From contig JASUSA010000015.1 of NCBI GenBank assembly GCA_030446305.1, forward strand, positions 1-55,233: 55,233 nucleotides of DNA. Reading direction: 5' to 3'. Below are positions 33,392 through 42,184 of the stretch, one piece after another (the first letter of the stretch is position 1; each line of letters opens with the position of its first letter). The DNA comes from Clostridiales bacterium (GTDB lineage: Bacteria > Bacillota > Clostridia > Peptostreptococcales > Acidaminobacteraceae). The translations under genes were made by a program, and so were the position numbers. Under the pieces are notes generated by a model that did not search any database, had not been told where the DNA came from, and worked only from the letters and a program-made list of their open reading frames with translations.

Positions 33392-36224
33392 ATTTTTTTT
33401 AAATCGTAAAAACCAAATTACTTTTTTGTTTATTGTCATTGGCGTGGCGCTTATATATCGCCTTTCTTTTTTAACCATTGAAAATGGGGATTATTATTAT
33501 GATAAATCCGTCAATAATCGAATCAAAAAAATTGAAACCTATGCCGGCAGGGGCGACATTTACGATCGCAATGGCGTACTTATTGCCACGAGTGACATTG
33601 GTTTTGTATTAAAGCTAAACAGCGGCGCCATCCCCAGCAATGAATTAAATACGATTGCGATTAATTTGTACGACTTTTTGGAAGAGCAGGATGAAGTCCA
33701 CATCGAATTTCCCATTCAAATTGTCGACGGGCAATACGTTTACAGTTATGATGAAAATATAAAAAAATGGCTCAGCAGCAACGGCTATCCAGCGGATGAA
33801 ACGGCAGAAGAAGTCTTTCAAGAAGTCCGGGCATTTAACTATATCGATGAAGCACTCAGTAATTATGAGGCTTATCGCATTCTATACAATGGCGGGATGT
33901 ATTTGCCTATTTCAACTTCAAAAATGAAATTTCTCGATGAAATTTACAAGGATACTTTTTTAGATATGTACGGTTTGGATGCTGACACTTCTGCAGAAGA
34001 AGCTTTTAAAGCCATTCGAAATCGAAAAGAATTTGGCATTGATGAGGACTGTTCTGATGAAGATGCATACAAAATACTCGTCCTTAAACACGCAATTAAA
34101 GAAAAAGGGTACTTAAAATACGAGCTCATAACGGTGGCGCCCTCTGTCAAAAAGGAAACAGCTGTCTTGTTACAAGAACGGGCATATGAATTTACAGGCA
34201 TTTCCGTTTCATATGAATCAATCAGAAGATATCCATTTGGAGACAGTGCGGCACATATTTTAGGTTACATGGGTAAAATTTCAACGGATAGTGAATATGA
34301 AAAATTTGTCACGCAGAATGATTACGACCAAAACCAAATGATTGGGAAAGTCGGCATTGAAGGCAATTATGAATTGGATTTGCACGGTGAAAACGGCTAC
34401 AAATACATTGAAGTCGATGTTTACGGCAAATACGTAAAAGATATTGACGAAGAGGATTATGGACTGGATTCAAAAAAGGCCACTTCCGGTGAAGATATTT
34501 ACTTGACCATTGACATGAACTTACAGCACGTTCTCGAAAAGGGGATAGAAAAAGCATTAAACCAGATACAAATAGGCGGTGTATACGACAGTCCTTGGGG
34601 CGATTATAAATATGCCGATTCCTTTCCGCAGGCAGAAACAGCTGCCGGCGTCGTCGTCGATGTCAATACAGGTGAAGTGCTTGCGATGGCCAGCTACCCA
34701 TCCTATGATATTAACTTGTTTTCAACAGGGATTAGTCAGGAAGACTGGAATGCGCTCAATCCTGTCAATAAACGAAATCCGCTGGCAGCCAGACCGCTTT
34801 ACAATATGGCGACGATGATGGCCGTACAGCCTGGGTCAATTTATAAAATGATGACGGGATTTGCGGCGATGCTGCAGGGACTTGATCCATATCAGAAAAT
34901 TTATTCAAACGGCTATATTGAGATCGGCAATCAGCGTTATGGCTGCTGGTACTGGAATCAATACCATCTCAAACACGGTCCGACAGATTTCTTTAAAGCC
35001 ATTGAAACATCTTGTAACTATTATTTCTATAATATATCGACCGGTAAAGATCATTACCGTGATTTACCGCTTAATTACGACATTACGCCTTCCATTATTA
35101 TTGAAGCTTCAAAGAAATTCGGTTTAAATGATAAAACAGGCGTCGAGATTGGCGAAGTAAATTTTGGTGTGCCCGATCCTGAAAAGAAAAAACGGACGAT
35201 TGAAATACTGCTTTCACGAGAATTGACAACATTACTGAAATCATATTTTCCAGAATCCATAACACGTGATGAAGATCAATTAAGTGCTGTCATTGAAACC
35301 ATTGTTAGCTGGTCTGATGAAAATCCATCGAGAGGCGATATTATTAAGCGATTGATTGATTTGGGCGCTAATGACGACTACTATGTCACTGAACAGCTTG
35401 CTGACGTTATTAAATACGATTATTTTAACCTGATGAAATGGTATGAAGGCGATACGCTGAACTTATCCATTGGACAGGGGGATCATACCTATACACCTGT
35501 ACAGGTTGCACGCTATATTGCTGCAATTGCCAATGATGGTTATTTAAAAGAACTTTCACTGGTAAAAAAAGTAGGTGATACGGCGATCGTTAAAGAACAG
35601 ACGACAGAAAGTGCCGATGTCAATAATTACCTCGATATTATACGTGAAGCGATGAATCGTGTCACACATGGCAGCGAGGGGACGGCGAGGACTGTTTTTC
35701 AAGATTTCCCAGTAGATGTAGCAGGCAAGACGGGTACGGCTGAAAAAGAGGGGTTAATTCCACCTCTGGACGAAGTTGCCTATTTAACGGAGTATTTAAA
35801 GGAGTTTGCACCAAAACTGAATCAGGAAGAAGTCGAAACAAAGACGATTGAAATTATTAAACGGCGCAGTGAAGAACTCTCGACACTTGAAAAGGAAAAG
35901 AACGAAGCGACGGATGATACCATTAAGGCACTGAAAGAAGATAAACTCAACAAACTGATTGAGCAGGACTATCTCAATAAAGGCGTTGCCATGAGAGCAG
36001 CTATTAAAGAACTTTCTAACGACACCATCACCGATGATGAAATCAATGCTTACCGTTTGCCTTATGACAGTTACTCATGGTTTGTCTCATTTGCACCATA
36101 TGACAATCCTGAAATTGCCGTTATCGTATTTATTCCACAAGGAGGCCACGGCGGTTATGCAGCACCAGTTGCCCGAGATGTTTATGCAGAATATTTTCAT
36201 TTATCACCACCGGCAGATGAATAG
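33384..36224 (+). CDS. mrdA: Penicillin-binding protein 2, unusually long
   Basis: A 946-aa transpeptidase of the elongasome, against about 630-710 aa for most PBP2s. A membrane anchor (about 10-30) is followed by the pedestal domain (YAGRGDIYDRNGVLIATSD) and the transpeptidase domain with S485-IYK (QPGSIYKMM), S543-CN (ETSCNYYF) and K782-TGT (AGKTGTAEKEG). About 80 extra residues lie between SxN and KTG, and about 100 charged, helix-prone residues lie between KTGT and the final SWFVSFAPYD strand. The frame is open throughout, so the insertions are real. Start ATG 33384 overlaps the mreD stop. Confidence 0.93.
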   Translation: MLKFFLNRKNQITFLFIVIGVALIYRLSFLTIENGDYYYDKSVNNRIKKIETYAGRGDIYDRNGVLIATSDIGFVLKLNSGAIPSNELNTIAINLYDFLEEQDEVHIEFPIQIVDGQYVYSYDENIKKWLSSNGYPADETAEEVFQEVRAFNYIDEALSNYEAYRILYNGGMYLPISTSKMKFLDEIYKDTFLDMYGLDADTSAEEAFKAIRNRKEFGIDEDCSDEDAYKILVLKHAIKEKGYLKYELITVAPSVKKETAVLLQERAYEFTGISVSYESIRRYPFGDSAAHILGYMGKISTDSEYEKFVTQNDYDQNQMIGKVGIEGNYELDLHGENGYKYIEVDVYGKYVKDIDEEDYGLDSKKATSGEDIYLTIDMNLQHVLEKGIEKALNQIQIGGVYDSPWGDYKYADSFPQAETAAGVVVDVNTGEVLAMASYPSYDINLFSTGISQEDWNALNPVNKRNPLAARPLYNMATMMAVQPGSIYKMMTGFAAMLQGLDPYQKIYSNGYIEIGNQRYGCWYWNQYHLKHGPTDFFKAIETSCNYYFYNISTGKDHYRDLPLNYDITPSIIIEASKKFGLNDKTGVEIGEVNFGVPDPEKKKRTIEILLSRELTTLLKSYFPESITRDEDQLSAVIETIVSWSDENPSRGDIIKRLIDLGANDDYYVTEQLADVIKYDYFNLMKWYEGDTLNLSIGQGDHTYTPVQVARYIAAIANDGYLKELSLVKKVGDTAIVKEQTTESADVNNYLDIIREAMNRVTHGSEGTARTVFQDFPVDVAGKTGTAEKEGLIPPLDEVAYLTEYLKEFAPKLNQEEVETKTIEIIKRRSEELSTLEKEKNEATDDTIKALKEDKLNKLIEQDYLNKGVAMRAAIKELSNDTITDDEINAYRLPYDSYSWFVSFAPYDNPEIAVIVFIPQGGHGGYAAPVARDVYAEYFHLSPPADE

Positions 36225-36235
36225 CAGGCAGATAC

Positions 36236-36264
36236 TTGAACTAAACGCAGCAATACTATAAAAT
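36236..36264 (+). promoter_or_regulatory. Promoter of minCDE
   Basis: TTGAAC (36236-36241) and TAAAAT (36259-36264), 17-bp spacer, immediately after the PBP2 stop and 29 bp before the minC start. It gives the min genes separate control from mre. Confidence 0.65.
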
Positions 36265-36292
36265 AGAGTAAGTAAGTATAGGCGGTGAAAAT

Positions 36293-37009
36293 GTGAAAAT
36301 GAAAGCACCTGTAGCATTTAAAGGGACAGTTAACGGTTTGTATTTAGCAATCGAATCGTCTGTCGATTTTGAAGTACTCATCGATCACTTAAAACAGATT
36401 TTAGAGAAATCCGCTGACTTTTATAAAGGATCGAATATTATCGGCTGCAAAGGCCAGCAAATGTCTTATGCCGAAAAGTATCAGCTAGAAACCATCATTC
36501 AATCATATGGTATTGGCGTAGACAGTTTAGAACGCATTGATGAGCCACAAAAATCATCGGCTGTTCTATCGGATGAGCCCAAGTCAATTGAAAAAGAAGT
36601 TGTGATTGAAAAGGAAGTCGTTGTCGAAAAAGAAGTGGTTGTTGAAAAAGAAGTCGTTGTTGAGAAGGCAGTGATGCAATCTGATACAAAGTTTGTATAC
36701 GGCACGATGAGGTCTGGTAAAGGCGTGGAATTTTCAGGTAATGTCATCGTTCTGGGCGATGTTAATCCAGGTTCTGAAATTATTGCCGGCGGCAATGTTA
36801 TCGTCATCGGCAAATTGCTCGGATTTGTACATGCAGGCGCTTATGGCGATGATGAAGCTTTTGTCGTTGCTAATTATCTGGCACCTACACAGATCAGGAT
36901 TTCCAGATATATATCTGTACCACCCAAAGATGAAAACCGAACTGTAAACCGGTTGACTGAAAAGGCATCTGTAAGCAACGGGGTTATAAAAATAGAAAGT
37001 ATACATTAG
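36293..37009 (+). CDS. minC: Septum site-determining protein MinC
   Basis: A 238-aa inhibitor of FtsZ polymerisation. Residues 1-90 form the N-domain (VAFKGTVNGLYLAIESSVDF) and about 133-225 the C-terminal beta-helix that binds MinD (RSGKGVEFSGNVIVLGDVNPGSEI, AGGNVIVIGKLLGFVHAGA). The linker, residues 100-129, is five tandem hexapeptides of the type EKEVVV. The start is GTG at 36293; ATG at 36299 is an alternative. Confidence 0.95.
   Translation: MKMKAPVAFKGTVNGLYLAIESSVDFEVLIDHLKQILEKSADFYKGSNIIGCKGQQMSYAEKYQLETIIQSYGIGVDSLERIDEPQKSSAVLSDEPKSIEKEVVIEKEVVVEKEVVVEKEVVVEKAVMQSDTKFVYGTMRSGKGVEFSGNVIVLGDVNPGSEIIAGGNVIVIGKLLGFVHAGAYGDDEAFVVANYLAPTQIRISRYISVPPKDENRTVNRLTEKASVSNGVIKIESIH
36590..36679 (+). 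repeat. Five 18-bp tandem repeats in the minC linker
   Basis: In-frame units at 36590, 36608, 36626, 36644 and 36662 encode EKEVVI, EKEVVV three times and EKAVMQ. The copies differ at synonymous positions (gaa/gag, gtc/gtt/gtg), so they are not all recent. Confidence 0.9.
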
Positions 37010-37056
37010 CTATGATTACAAATACGATTACCAATAATATTTTGGAGGATAACAAA

Positions 37057-37854
37057 ATGGGTGAGTCAATAGTCATTACATCTGGGAAGGGCGGCGTCGG
37101 CAAAACGACCACAACCGCAAATATCGGCGCTGCACTGGCGATGGAAGGTAAGAGCGTCTGTGTTATTGATGCCGATATTGGGCTAAGAAATCTCGATATT
37201 GTCTTAGGTCTTGAGAATAGAATCGTTTATGATATCGTTGATGTTGTAACCGGCGTATGTCGCATTAAACAGGCGTTGATAAAAGATAAACGTTTCCCAA
37301 ATCTTTTTCTTTTACCGGCGGCACAGACAAAAGATAAAAATGCGGTAACACCGGAACAAATGAAAGAACTCGTTGAAGATTTGAAAAAAACGCATGACTT
37401 TATCCTCGTCGATTGTCCGGCGGGTATTGAGCAGGGCTTTAAAAATGCAATTGCCGGTGCCGACCGTGCCATTGTCGTTACAACACCTGAAGTTTCGGCA
37501 GTACGTGACGCAGACAGAATCATCGGCTTGCTGGAAGCTTCAGAAATTCATGATCCAAGACTTATCGTCAACAGACTACGCGTCGATATGGTAAAACGGG
37601 GCGATATGATGAATGTTGAAGACATAACGGATATTCTAGCAGTTGATCTCATTGGCGTCGTGCCAGATGACGAAGAAGTGGTCATGAGCACCAATCGAGG
37701 TGAACCGGCAGTTTTTAAGGATAATGCACTTTCCGGAATGGCGTTTAGAAATATTTCTAAGAGAATTATGGGTGAAGATGTCGAATTCTTGGAGTTTGAT
37801 GTTCAGGAGAGCTTCTTTGAAAAATTGAAGAAGGCATTTTCTTTTGGCAAGTAA
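37057..37854 (+). CDS. minD: Septum site-determining ATPase MinD
   Basis: A 265-aa ParA-type ATPase that recruits MinC to the membrane. It has the deviant Walker A SGKGGVGKTTTTANIG, DADIGLRNLDIVLGLENR, DCPAGIEQGFKNAIAGADRA and a C-terminal amphipathic membrane-targeting helix (SFFEKLKKAFSFGK). ATG 37057 follows TTGGAGG; an upstream in-frame ATG at 37012 has no site. 12 bp before minE. Confidence 0.96.
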   Translation: MGESIVITSGKGGVGKTTTTANIGAALAMEGKSVCVIDADIGLRNLDIVLGLENRIVYDIVDVVTGVCRIKQALIKDKRFPNLFLLPAAQTKDKNAVTPEQMKELVEDLKKTHDFILVDCPAGIEQGFKNAIAGADRAIVVTTPEVSAVRDADRIIGLLEASEIHDPRLIVNRLRVDMVKRGDMMNVEDITDILAVDLIGVVPDDEEVVMSTNRGEPAVFKDNALSGMAFRNISKRIMGEDVEFLEFDVQESFFEKLKKAFSFGK

Positions 37855-37866
37855 AGGAGGAGACAT

Positions 37867-38133
37867 ATGTTTGACTTATTTGGTTTTTTTAATAGCAAAC
37901 CGAGTACAAAGAGTATCGCGAAAGAGCGTTTAAAACTGGTCTTGGTACATGATCGCACCAACTGTTCGCCGGAATTGCTGGAGCTTTTGAAAGAGGATAT
38001 TTTAAATTCTATTTCAGAACACATTGATTACGATCCGCAGAATATGGATATTAAAATTACGAGAACAAGGGATGATGAATCTGGCAAACCCGTTCTTGTG
38101 GCGAGCATACCGATCAAAAATATGAAACGTTAA
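37867..38133 (+). CDS. minE: Cell division topological specificity factor MinE
   Basis: An 88-aa protein that triggers MinD ATP hydrolysis and drives Min oscillation. N-terminal membrane and MinD-binding part MFDLFGFFNSKPSTKSIAKERLKLVLVHDR, then the dimerisation domain (LLELLKEDILNSISEHIDYD). AAAGGAGGAG precedes the ATG. Presence of MinE rather than DivIVA alone indicates an oscillating Min system. Confidence 0.94.
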   Translation: MFDLFGFFNSKPSTKSIAKERLKLVLVHDRTNCSPELLELLKEDILNSISEHIDYDPQNMDIKITRTRDDESGKPVLVASIPIKNMKR

Positions 38134-38137
38134 TCCG

Positions 38138-38160
38138 GGTCCTTTTATAGGACCTTTTTT
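38138..38160 (+). terminator. Intrinsic terminator after minE
   Basis: A 6-bp stem GGTCCT-TTTAT-AGGACC with a T6 tail, 17 bp before the rodA start. The stem is short, so some read-through into rodA is likely. Confidence 0.7.
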
Positions 38161-38177
38161 AAGTCGAGGTGAAGTGA

Positions 38178-39284
38178 TTGACAATTAAGAAAATTTTCGA
38201 GAATTTCGACTACTGGCTGATGTTGATTATCATGGTAATCTTTACTTTTGGCGTATTGGCCATTGCATCTGCAACAAATGTCCAGACTGACGGATTGTCA
38301 AGACAGTTTACGATGCAAATCATTGCCTTTGGCATCGGAATCGTCCTCATCATCGCCATGCAGTTTTTTGATTATGAAGTGTTCGGTGAGTTCTACTATA
38401 TTATCTATGGCCTTGCCATTGCGGTATTACTGCTTGTATACGTACCAGGACTCGGCGTTATTCGAAACAACGCCCGCAGCTGGATAGCGATTGGGCCCAT
38501 TGATATACAAACCAGTGAACTCGCCAAAATAGGTTTTATTATTTTTTTTGCAAAGTTTTTAGAAAAGAACCGCGGTGTGAAATCATTTCTTGATATTTTA
38601 AAATGCGTTCTCATTATGCTGCCGTTTCTTGGACTGGTTATCAAGCAGCCGGATCTTGGTTCAGCACTTGTCTTTGTGCTCATTGGATTTGGCATGATGT
38701 TTATTGCAGGGTTGCCCTATCGCTATTTATTCATTGGTGCCGCGGCATCGGCCGTTGGCTTTCCAATTATTTATGGACAGCTAAAAACACATCAAAAACA
38801 GCGAATTGACGCATTTTTAAATCCCAATGACACCTCACTGCCTGGTAACTATCATGTCATGCAGTCAAAAATAACAATGGGATCGGGCCAACTGTACGGT
38901 AAGGGTCTTTTTCAGGGTGTCTACCATCGCCTTAATTATTTACCTGTGCAGGAAAGTGATTTTATCTTTGCTGTCTTTGTGGAAGAAATGGGCTTTGTAG
39001 GCGGTGCAGCGATTATTGCGCTTTATATTATTTTTTTACTGCGCTTGATTCATTTAAGCCGTAAGACAAAAGATGATTTTGGCAGTTACATTATTATCGG
39101 CATTATCTTTATGTTTGCTTTTCAAATTATTGAGAACATTGGCATGACCATGGGCGTTATGCCCGTAACCGGGATAACATTGCCGTTTTTCAGCTATGGT
39201 GCTTCTTCAATTGTAACGAGTATGCTGGCACTGGGATTGGCAGAGAGTATCTATGTAAGAAGAAAAAAGAGTACGTTTATATAA
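38178..39284 (+). CDS. rodA: SEDS glycosyltransferase RodA/FtsW
   Basis: A 368-aa polytopic protein that polymerises lipid II together with a class B PBP. About ten helices; conserved SEDS parts are RNNARSWIAIGPIDIQTSELAK, KQPDLGSALVFVLIGFGMMF, the loop with HQKQRIDAFLNP and PVQESDFIFAVFVEEMGF, and GMTMGVMPVTGITLPFFSYG. The start is TTG at 38178, five bases after GAGGTGA; the nearby GTG is out of frame and closes quickly. Position in the mre-min block favours RodA over FtsW. Confidence 0.93.
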   Translation: MTIKKIFENFDYWLMLIIMVIFTFGVLAIASATNVQTDGLSRQFTMQIIAFGIGIVLIIAMQFFDYEVFGEFYYIIYGLAIAVLLLVYVPGLGVIRNNARSWIAIGPIDIQTSELAKIGFIIFFAKFLEKNRGVKSFLDILKCVLIMLPFLGLVIKQPDLGSALVFVLIGFGMMFIAGLPYRYLFIGAAASAVGFPIIYGQLKTHQKQRIDAFLNPNDTSLPGNYHVMQSKITMGSGQLYGKGLFQGVYHRLNYLPVQESDFIFAVFVEEMGFVGGAAIIALYIIFLLRLIHLSRKTKDDFGSYIIIGIIFMFAFQIIENIGMTMGVMPVTGITLPFFSYGASSIVTSMLALGLAESIYVRRKKSTFI

Positions 39285-39358
39285 AATGAACACCCTTTAC
39301 GTACTGAAAATATCATGTCTGTACAGGCAGCGCGAAAATACCCCATACATGCTGAAAA

Positions 39359-39548
39359 CACTGTGTAAATTCAAAAGACACTGTGTAAATTCAAAAAACA
39401 CCATATACGAATAAATAAGAACCATTTACGGGCTGAGAAGAAGCATGTACAGGCTGAGAAAAAGCATGTATGGATTGAGATGAATTATGTACTTGCTGAG
39501 AAGAGGCATGTACGGGTTGAGAAGAAGCATATATGGACTGAAAGATTA
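39359..39548. repeat. Degenerate tandem repeats, two 20-bp and six 21-bp units
   Basis: In the 310-bp gap between rodA and the radical SAM gene. Two copies of a 20-bp unit (CACTGTGTAAATTCAAAAGA) occupy 39359-39398. Six 21-bp units run from 39423, 39444, 39465, 39486, 39507 and 39528, with consensus CATGTACGGGCTGAGAAGAA plus G. Further partial copies of TAC-x-x-GCTGA-AAA appear at 39298-39358. No start codon or ribosome site serves the frame through the repeats, so they are probably not coding. Confidence 0.85.
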
Positions 39549-39594
39549 TGACGCTTTACCAAAAAATTAATAACAATGCTTAGGAGGCAATTAT

Positions 39595-41421
39595 ATGAAC
39601 CTAGAGGGACTTTTGCAACGTGTTGAAAAGCCTTCAAGATACATTGGCGGCGAATTGAACACTTTCAATAAACCGCTGGATGACAACACTATTCGATTTT
39701 GTTTTGCTTTTCCAGATGTCTATGAAGTGGGGATGAGCCACTTGGGCATGCAGATTATCTATCAGCTGCTCAATGGCGTCGAGGACGTATTCTGCGAACG
39801 CGCATTTGCACCGTGGCACGATATGGAGGCGATGATGCGCGAAAATGAGTTAAAATTATTTTCGCTTGAAACAAAGACTCAGCTCGGCGATATGGATGTC
39901 ATCGGTTTTACATTACAGTATGAACTCAGCTATACCAATATATTGAATATGCTCAACTTATCGGGCATTTCACTTTTATCAAAAGATCGTCATGAACGCG
40001 ATCCGCTTATTGTCGCGGGTGGTCCTTGTGCTTACAATCCGGAACCGCTGGCAGAAATCGTGGACATGTTTTTCATAGGTGAAGGTGAAGAGCTGCTAAT
40101 CGACTTTATTGATGTCTATCGTCATTATAAGCAAAGAAATATCGATAAGGAAACGCTCTTAAGGCGCTGTGCCGATATCGAAGGGGTCTATGTCCCAAAA
40201 TTTTATGAACCGCAATACAATGAAGACGGTACCATACAATCGGTAAAGACGCTTGACGGCGTTCCCGAGGTGATCAAAAAAAGGATTGTGCGCAATTTAG
40301 AAGATGGTTTCAAACTTGAAACCATGATAGTTCCCTTTGCCGATATCGTACATGATCGCGCGATGCTGGAAGTTTTTCGAGGCTGTACCAGAGGCTGCCG
40401 CTTTTGTCAGGCGGGCATGCTCTATCGCCCGATAAGGGAGCGTGAGCAAGATAGCCTCGTCGAGAATATCGATAAAATTTTAAGCAGTACGGGCTTTGAA
40501 GAAGTCTCGTTAACCTCTTTGAGCACCATGGACTACTCGGGCATTGGTACACTGGTTAAAAAACTCGTGGATAAATACGAAGCAAAGTCTGTTGGCGTAT
40601 CACTGCCATCGCTTCGACTTGACAGTTTTTCCATTGATGTCTTAAAGGAAATTCAAAAAATTAAAAAGACCGGCTTAACCTTTGCACCAGAGGCGGGTAC
40701 GCAGCGGCTAAGAGATGTTATCAACAAAGGCGTGACAGAAGATGATATTGAATCGACATTTAAAAGCATCTTTGAACTCGGCTGGTCTAGGGTCAAATTA
40801 TACTTCATGATCGGCTTGCCGACAGAAACCATGGAGGATCTTGACGGCATTGCCGATATTGCCAATTTGGGAACCTATCTTTTCAAGCAATATAAGCCTG
40901 AATACATGAAGAAGTCAGTACAGGTTACCGTCAGTACTTCATGTTTTGTCCCCAAACCGTTTACGCCTTTTCAATGGATGGCGCAATCAACGGCTGAAAA
41001 TTTTTATGAAAAAATCGATCATCTTAAAGTGAAACTCAATAATAAGAAAGTGGTTTATAATTATCATGATCCAAAGACCAGTGTCCTTGAAGGGGTCTTT
41101 GCTAGAGGGGATCGAAAACTTGCTGCGGTTCTGATAAAAGCTTATGAACTAGGTTGCAAATTTGACGGATGGCAAGAATGCTTTAACCATGACAATTGGA
41201 TGAAGGCATTTGAAGCCTGCGGTGTTTCGACAGCATTCTACACGACGCGAGAAAGACAAAAAGATGAAATATTCCCATGGGATATCATAAGCCCTGGCGT
41301 GACAAAACAGTATCTTTGGCTTGAAAATACAAGGGCGCAGGATGAAATCGTAACAGGCGACTGCCGCACTGACTGCAAAGGCTGTGGCGTCAACAATATC
41401 ATTATCGGTGGTGATTGCTAA
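39595..41421 (+). CDS. B12-binding-like radical SAM protein (TIGR03960)
   Basis: A 608-aa protein: an N-terminal cobalamin-binding-like domain (about 1-230) and a radical SAM domain with the cluster motif CTRGCRFCQAG (about residue 265), GGPCAYNPEPLAEIVDMFF before it, and TFAPEAGTQRLRDVINKGV after. It ends with a cysteine cluster TDCKGCGVN. The family always neighbours the DUF2344 gene found next, and precedes RNase G and L21 in Clostridia. Substrate unknown; RNA modification has been suggested by context only. AGGAGG precedes the ATG; the stop overlaps the next start. Confidence 0.92.
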   Translation: MNLEGLLQRVEKPSRYIGGELNTFNKPLDDNTIRFCFAFPDVYEVGMSHLGMQIIYQLLNGVEDVFCERAFAPWHDMEAMMRENELKLFSLETKTQLGDMDVIGFTLQYELSYTNILNMLNLSGISLLSKDRHERDPLIVAGGPCAYNPEPLAEIVDMFFIGEGEELLIDFIDVYRHYKQRNIDKETLLRRCADIEGVYVPKFYEPQYNEDGTIQSVKTLDGVPEVIKKRIVRNLEDGFKLETMIVPFADIVHDRAMLEVFRGCTRGCRFCQAGMLYRPIREREQDSLVENIDKILSSTGFEEVSLTSLSTMDYSGIGTLVKKLVDKYEAKSVGVSLPSLRLDSFSIDVLKEIQKIKKTGLTFAPEAGTQRLRDVINKGVTEDDIESTFKSIFELGWSRVKLYFMIGLPTETMEDLDGIADIANLGTYLFKQYKPEYMKKSVQVTVSTSCFVPKPFTPFQWMAQSTAENFYEKIDHLKVKLNNKKVVYNYHDPKTSVLEGVFARGDRKLAAVLIKAYELGCKFDGWQECFNHDNWMKAFEACGVSTAFYTTRERQKDEIFPWDIISPGVTKQYLWLENTRAQDEIVTGDCRTDCKGCGVNNIIIGGDC

Positions 41422-42101
41422 TGGTAACATTGAGAATACGTTATACCAAAACACAATACATGAAATATTTAGGTCACTTGGAGTTGATGAAGCTATTTGA
41501 ACGGGTTTTTAGAAGACATCAGTATCCGCTCAAATTTTCTGAAGGCTTTAACCCGCATCCTAAAATGACATTTGCGTCGCCTTTATCCGTTGGCTATGCG
41601 ACAAAGGGTGATTTGATGGAAGTCATTCTAACAGAAGAAATGCCGATTGAAAAAGTACTGGCCACAACTTTTCCAGAGGGCATTGAAATTCTGGATGCCA
41701 AATATATAGAATCGAAGACATCACTCATGGCTGGGATTGACAGTTCAGAGTATTTGATTAATGTCGAACTCCAAACGCCAATCAGTGATTTGGAAGGACA
41801 GTTTGAGCATTTTCTTTCACAGGACGCTATTAATTATGAAAAGAAAAACAAGCGTGGTCAAATGCGCATCATTGATGCAAAAGCGCAAATCTATAAAGCA
41901 AAAATCATCTATGAAGAAAACGGTGAGTTTACACTAAGATGTACATTAAAGACAAGCAGTCAGGGCAATTTAAATCCAGAGACTTTTGTCAAAGCATTTT
42001 TAAAATTTTGCAGGCAGCCTGAAGAGAGTGCCCTCATTCTAGTCGAAAGGCTTGCAATGTTTGATGCAGCTCATAAGCCGCTATTTGATTTAATTGCTTA
42101 G
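41421..42101 (+). CDS. DUF2344/TIGR03936 radical SAM-associated protein
   Basis: A 226-aa partner of the preceding radical SAM protein; in some species the two are fused. It begins TLRIRYTKTQYMKYLGHLEL and has RHQYPLKFSEGFNPHPKMTF, the family signature. ATG 41421 shares a base with the previous stop (TAATG), so translation is coupled; the in-frame start at 41415 is inside the upstream gene. Role unknown; likely helps the radical SAM enzyme bind its substrate. Confidence 0.9.
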   Translation: MVTLRIRYTKTQYMKYLGHLELMKLFERVFRRHQYPLKFSEGFNPHPKMTFASPLSVGYATKGDLMEVILTEEMPIEKVLATTFPEGIEILDAKYIESKTSLMAGIDSSEYLINVELQTPISDLEGQFEHFLSQDAINYEKKNKRGQMRIIDAKAQIYKAKIIYEENGEFTLRCTLKTSSQGNLNPETFVKAFLKFCRQPEESALILVERLAMFDAAHKPLFDLIA

Positions 42102-42184
42102 CTTGATCCGAATAAAGCATGCCGTGCAATGATGATGCAAAAATGATGCAATAATGATGTTATGAATAAGAAAGCGGGCAACCG

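Noticed and set aside
34309..36813. Minus-strand ORFs inside PBP2 and minC
   Set aside because: They are shadows of strongly conserved plus-strand genes and lack ribosome sites.
39369..39551. Repeat-encoded heptapeptide protein
   Set aside because: The frame is open over the repeats but has no ATG, GTG or TTG with a ribosome site before them, and a stop lies just upstream at 39366.
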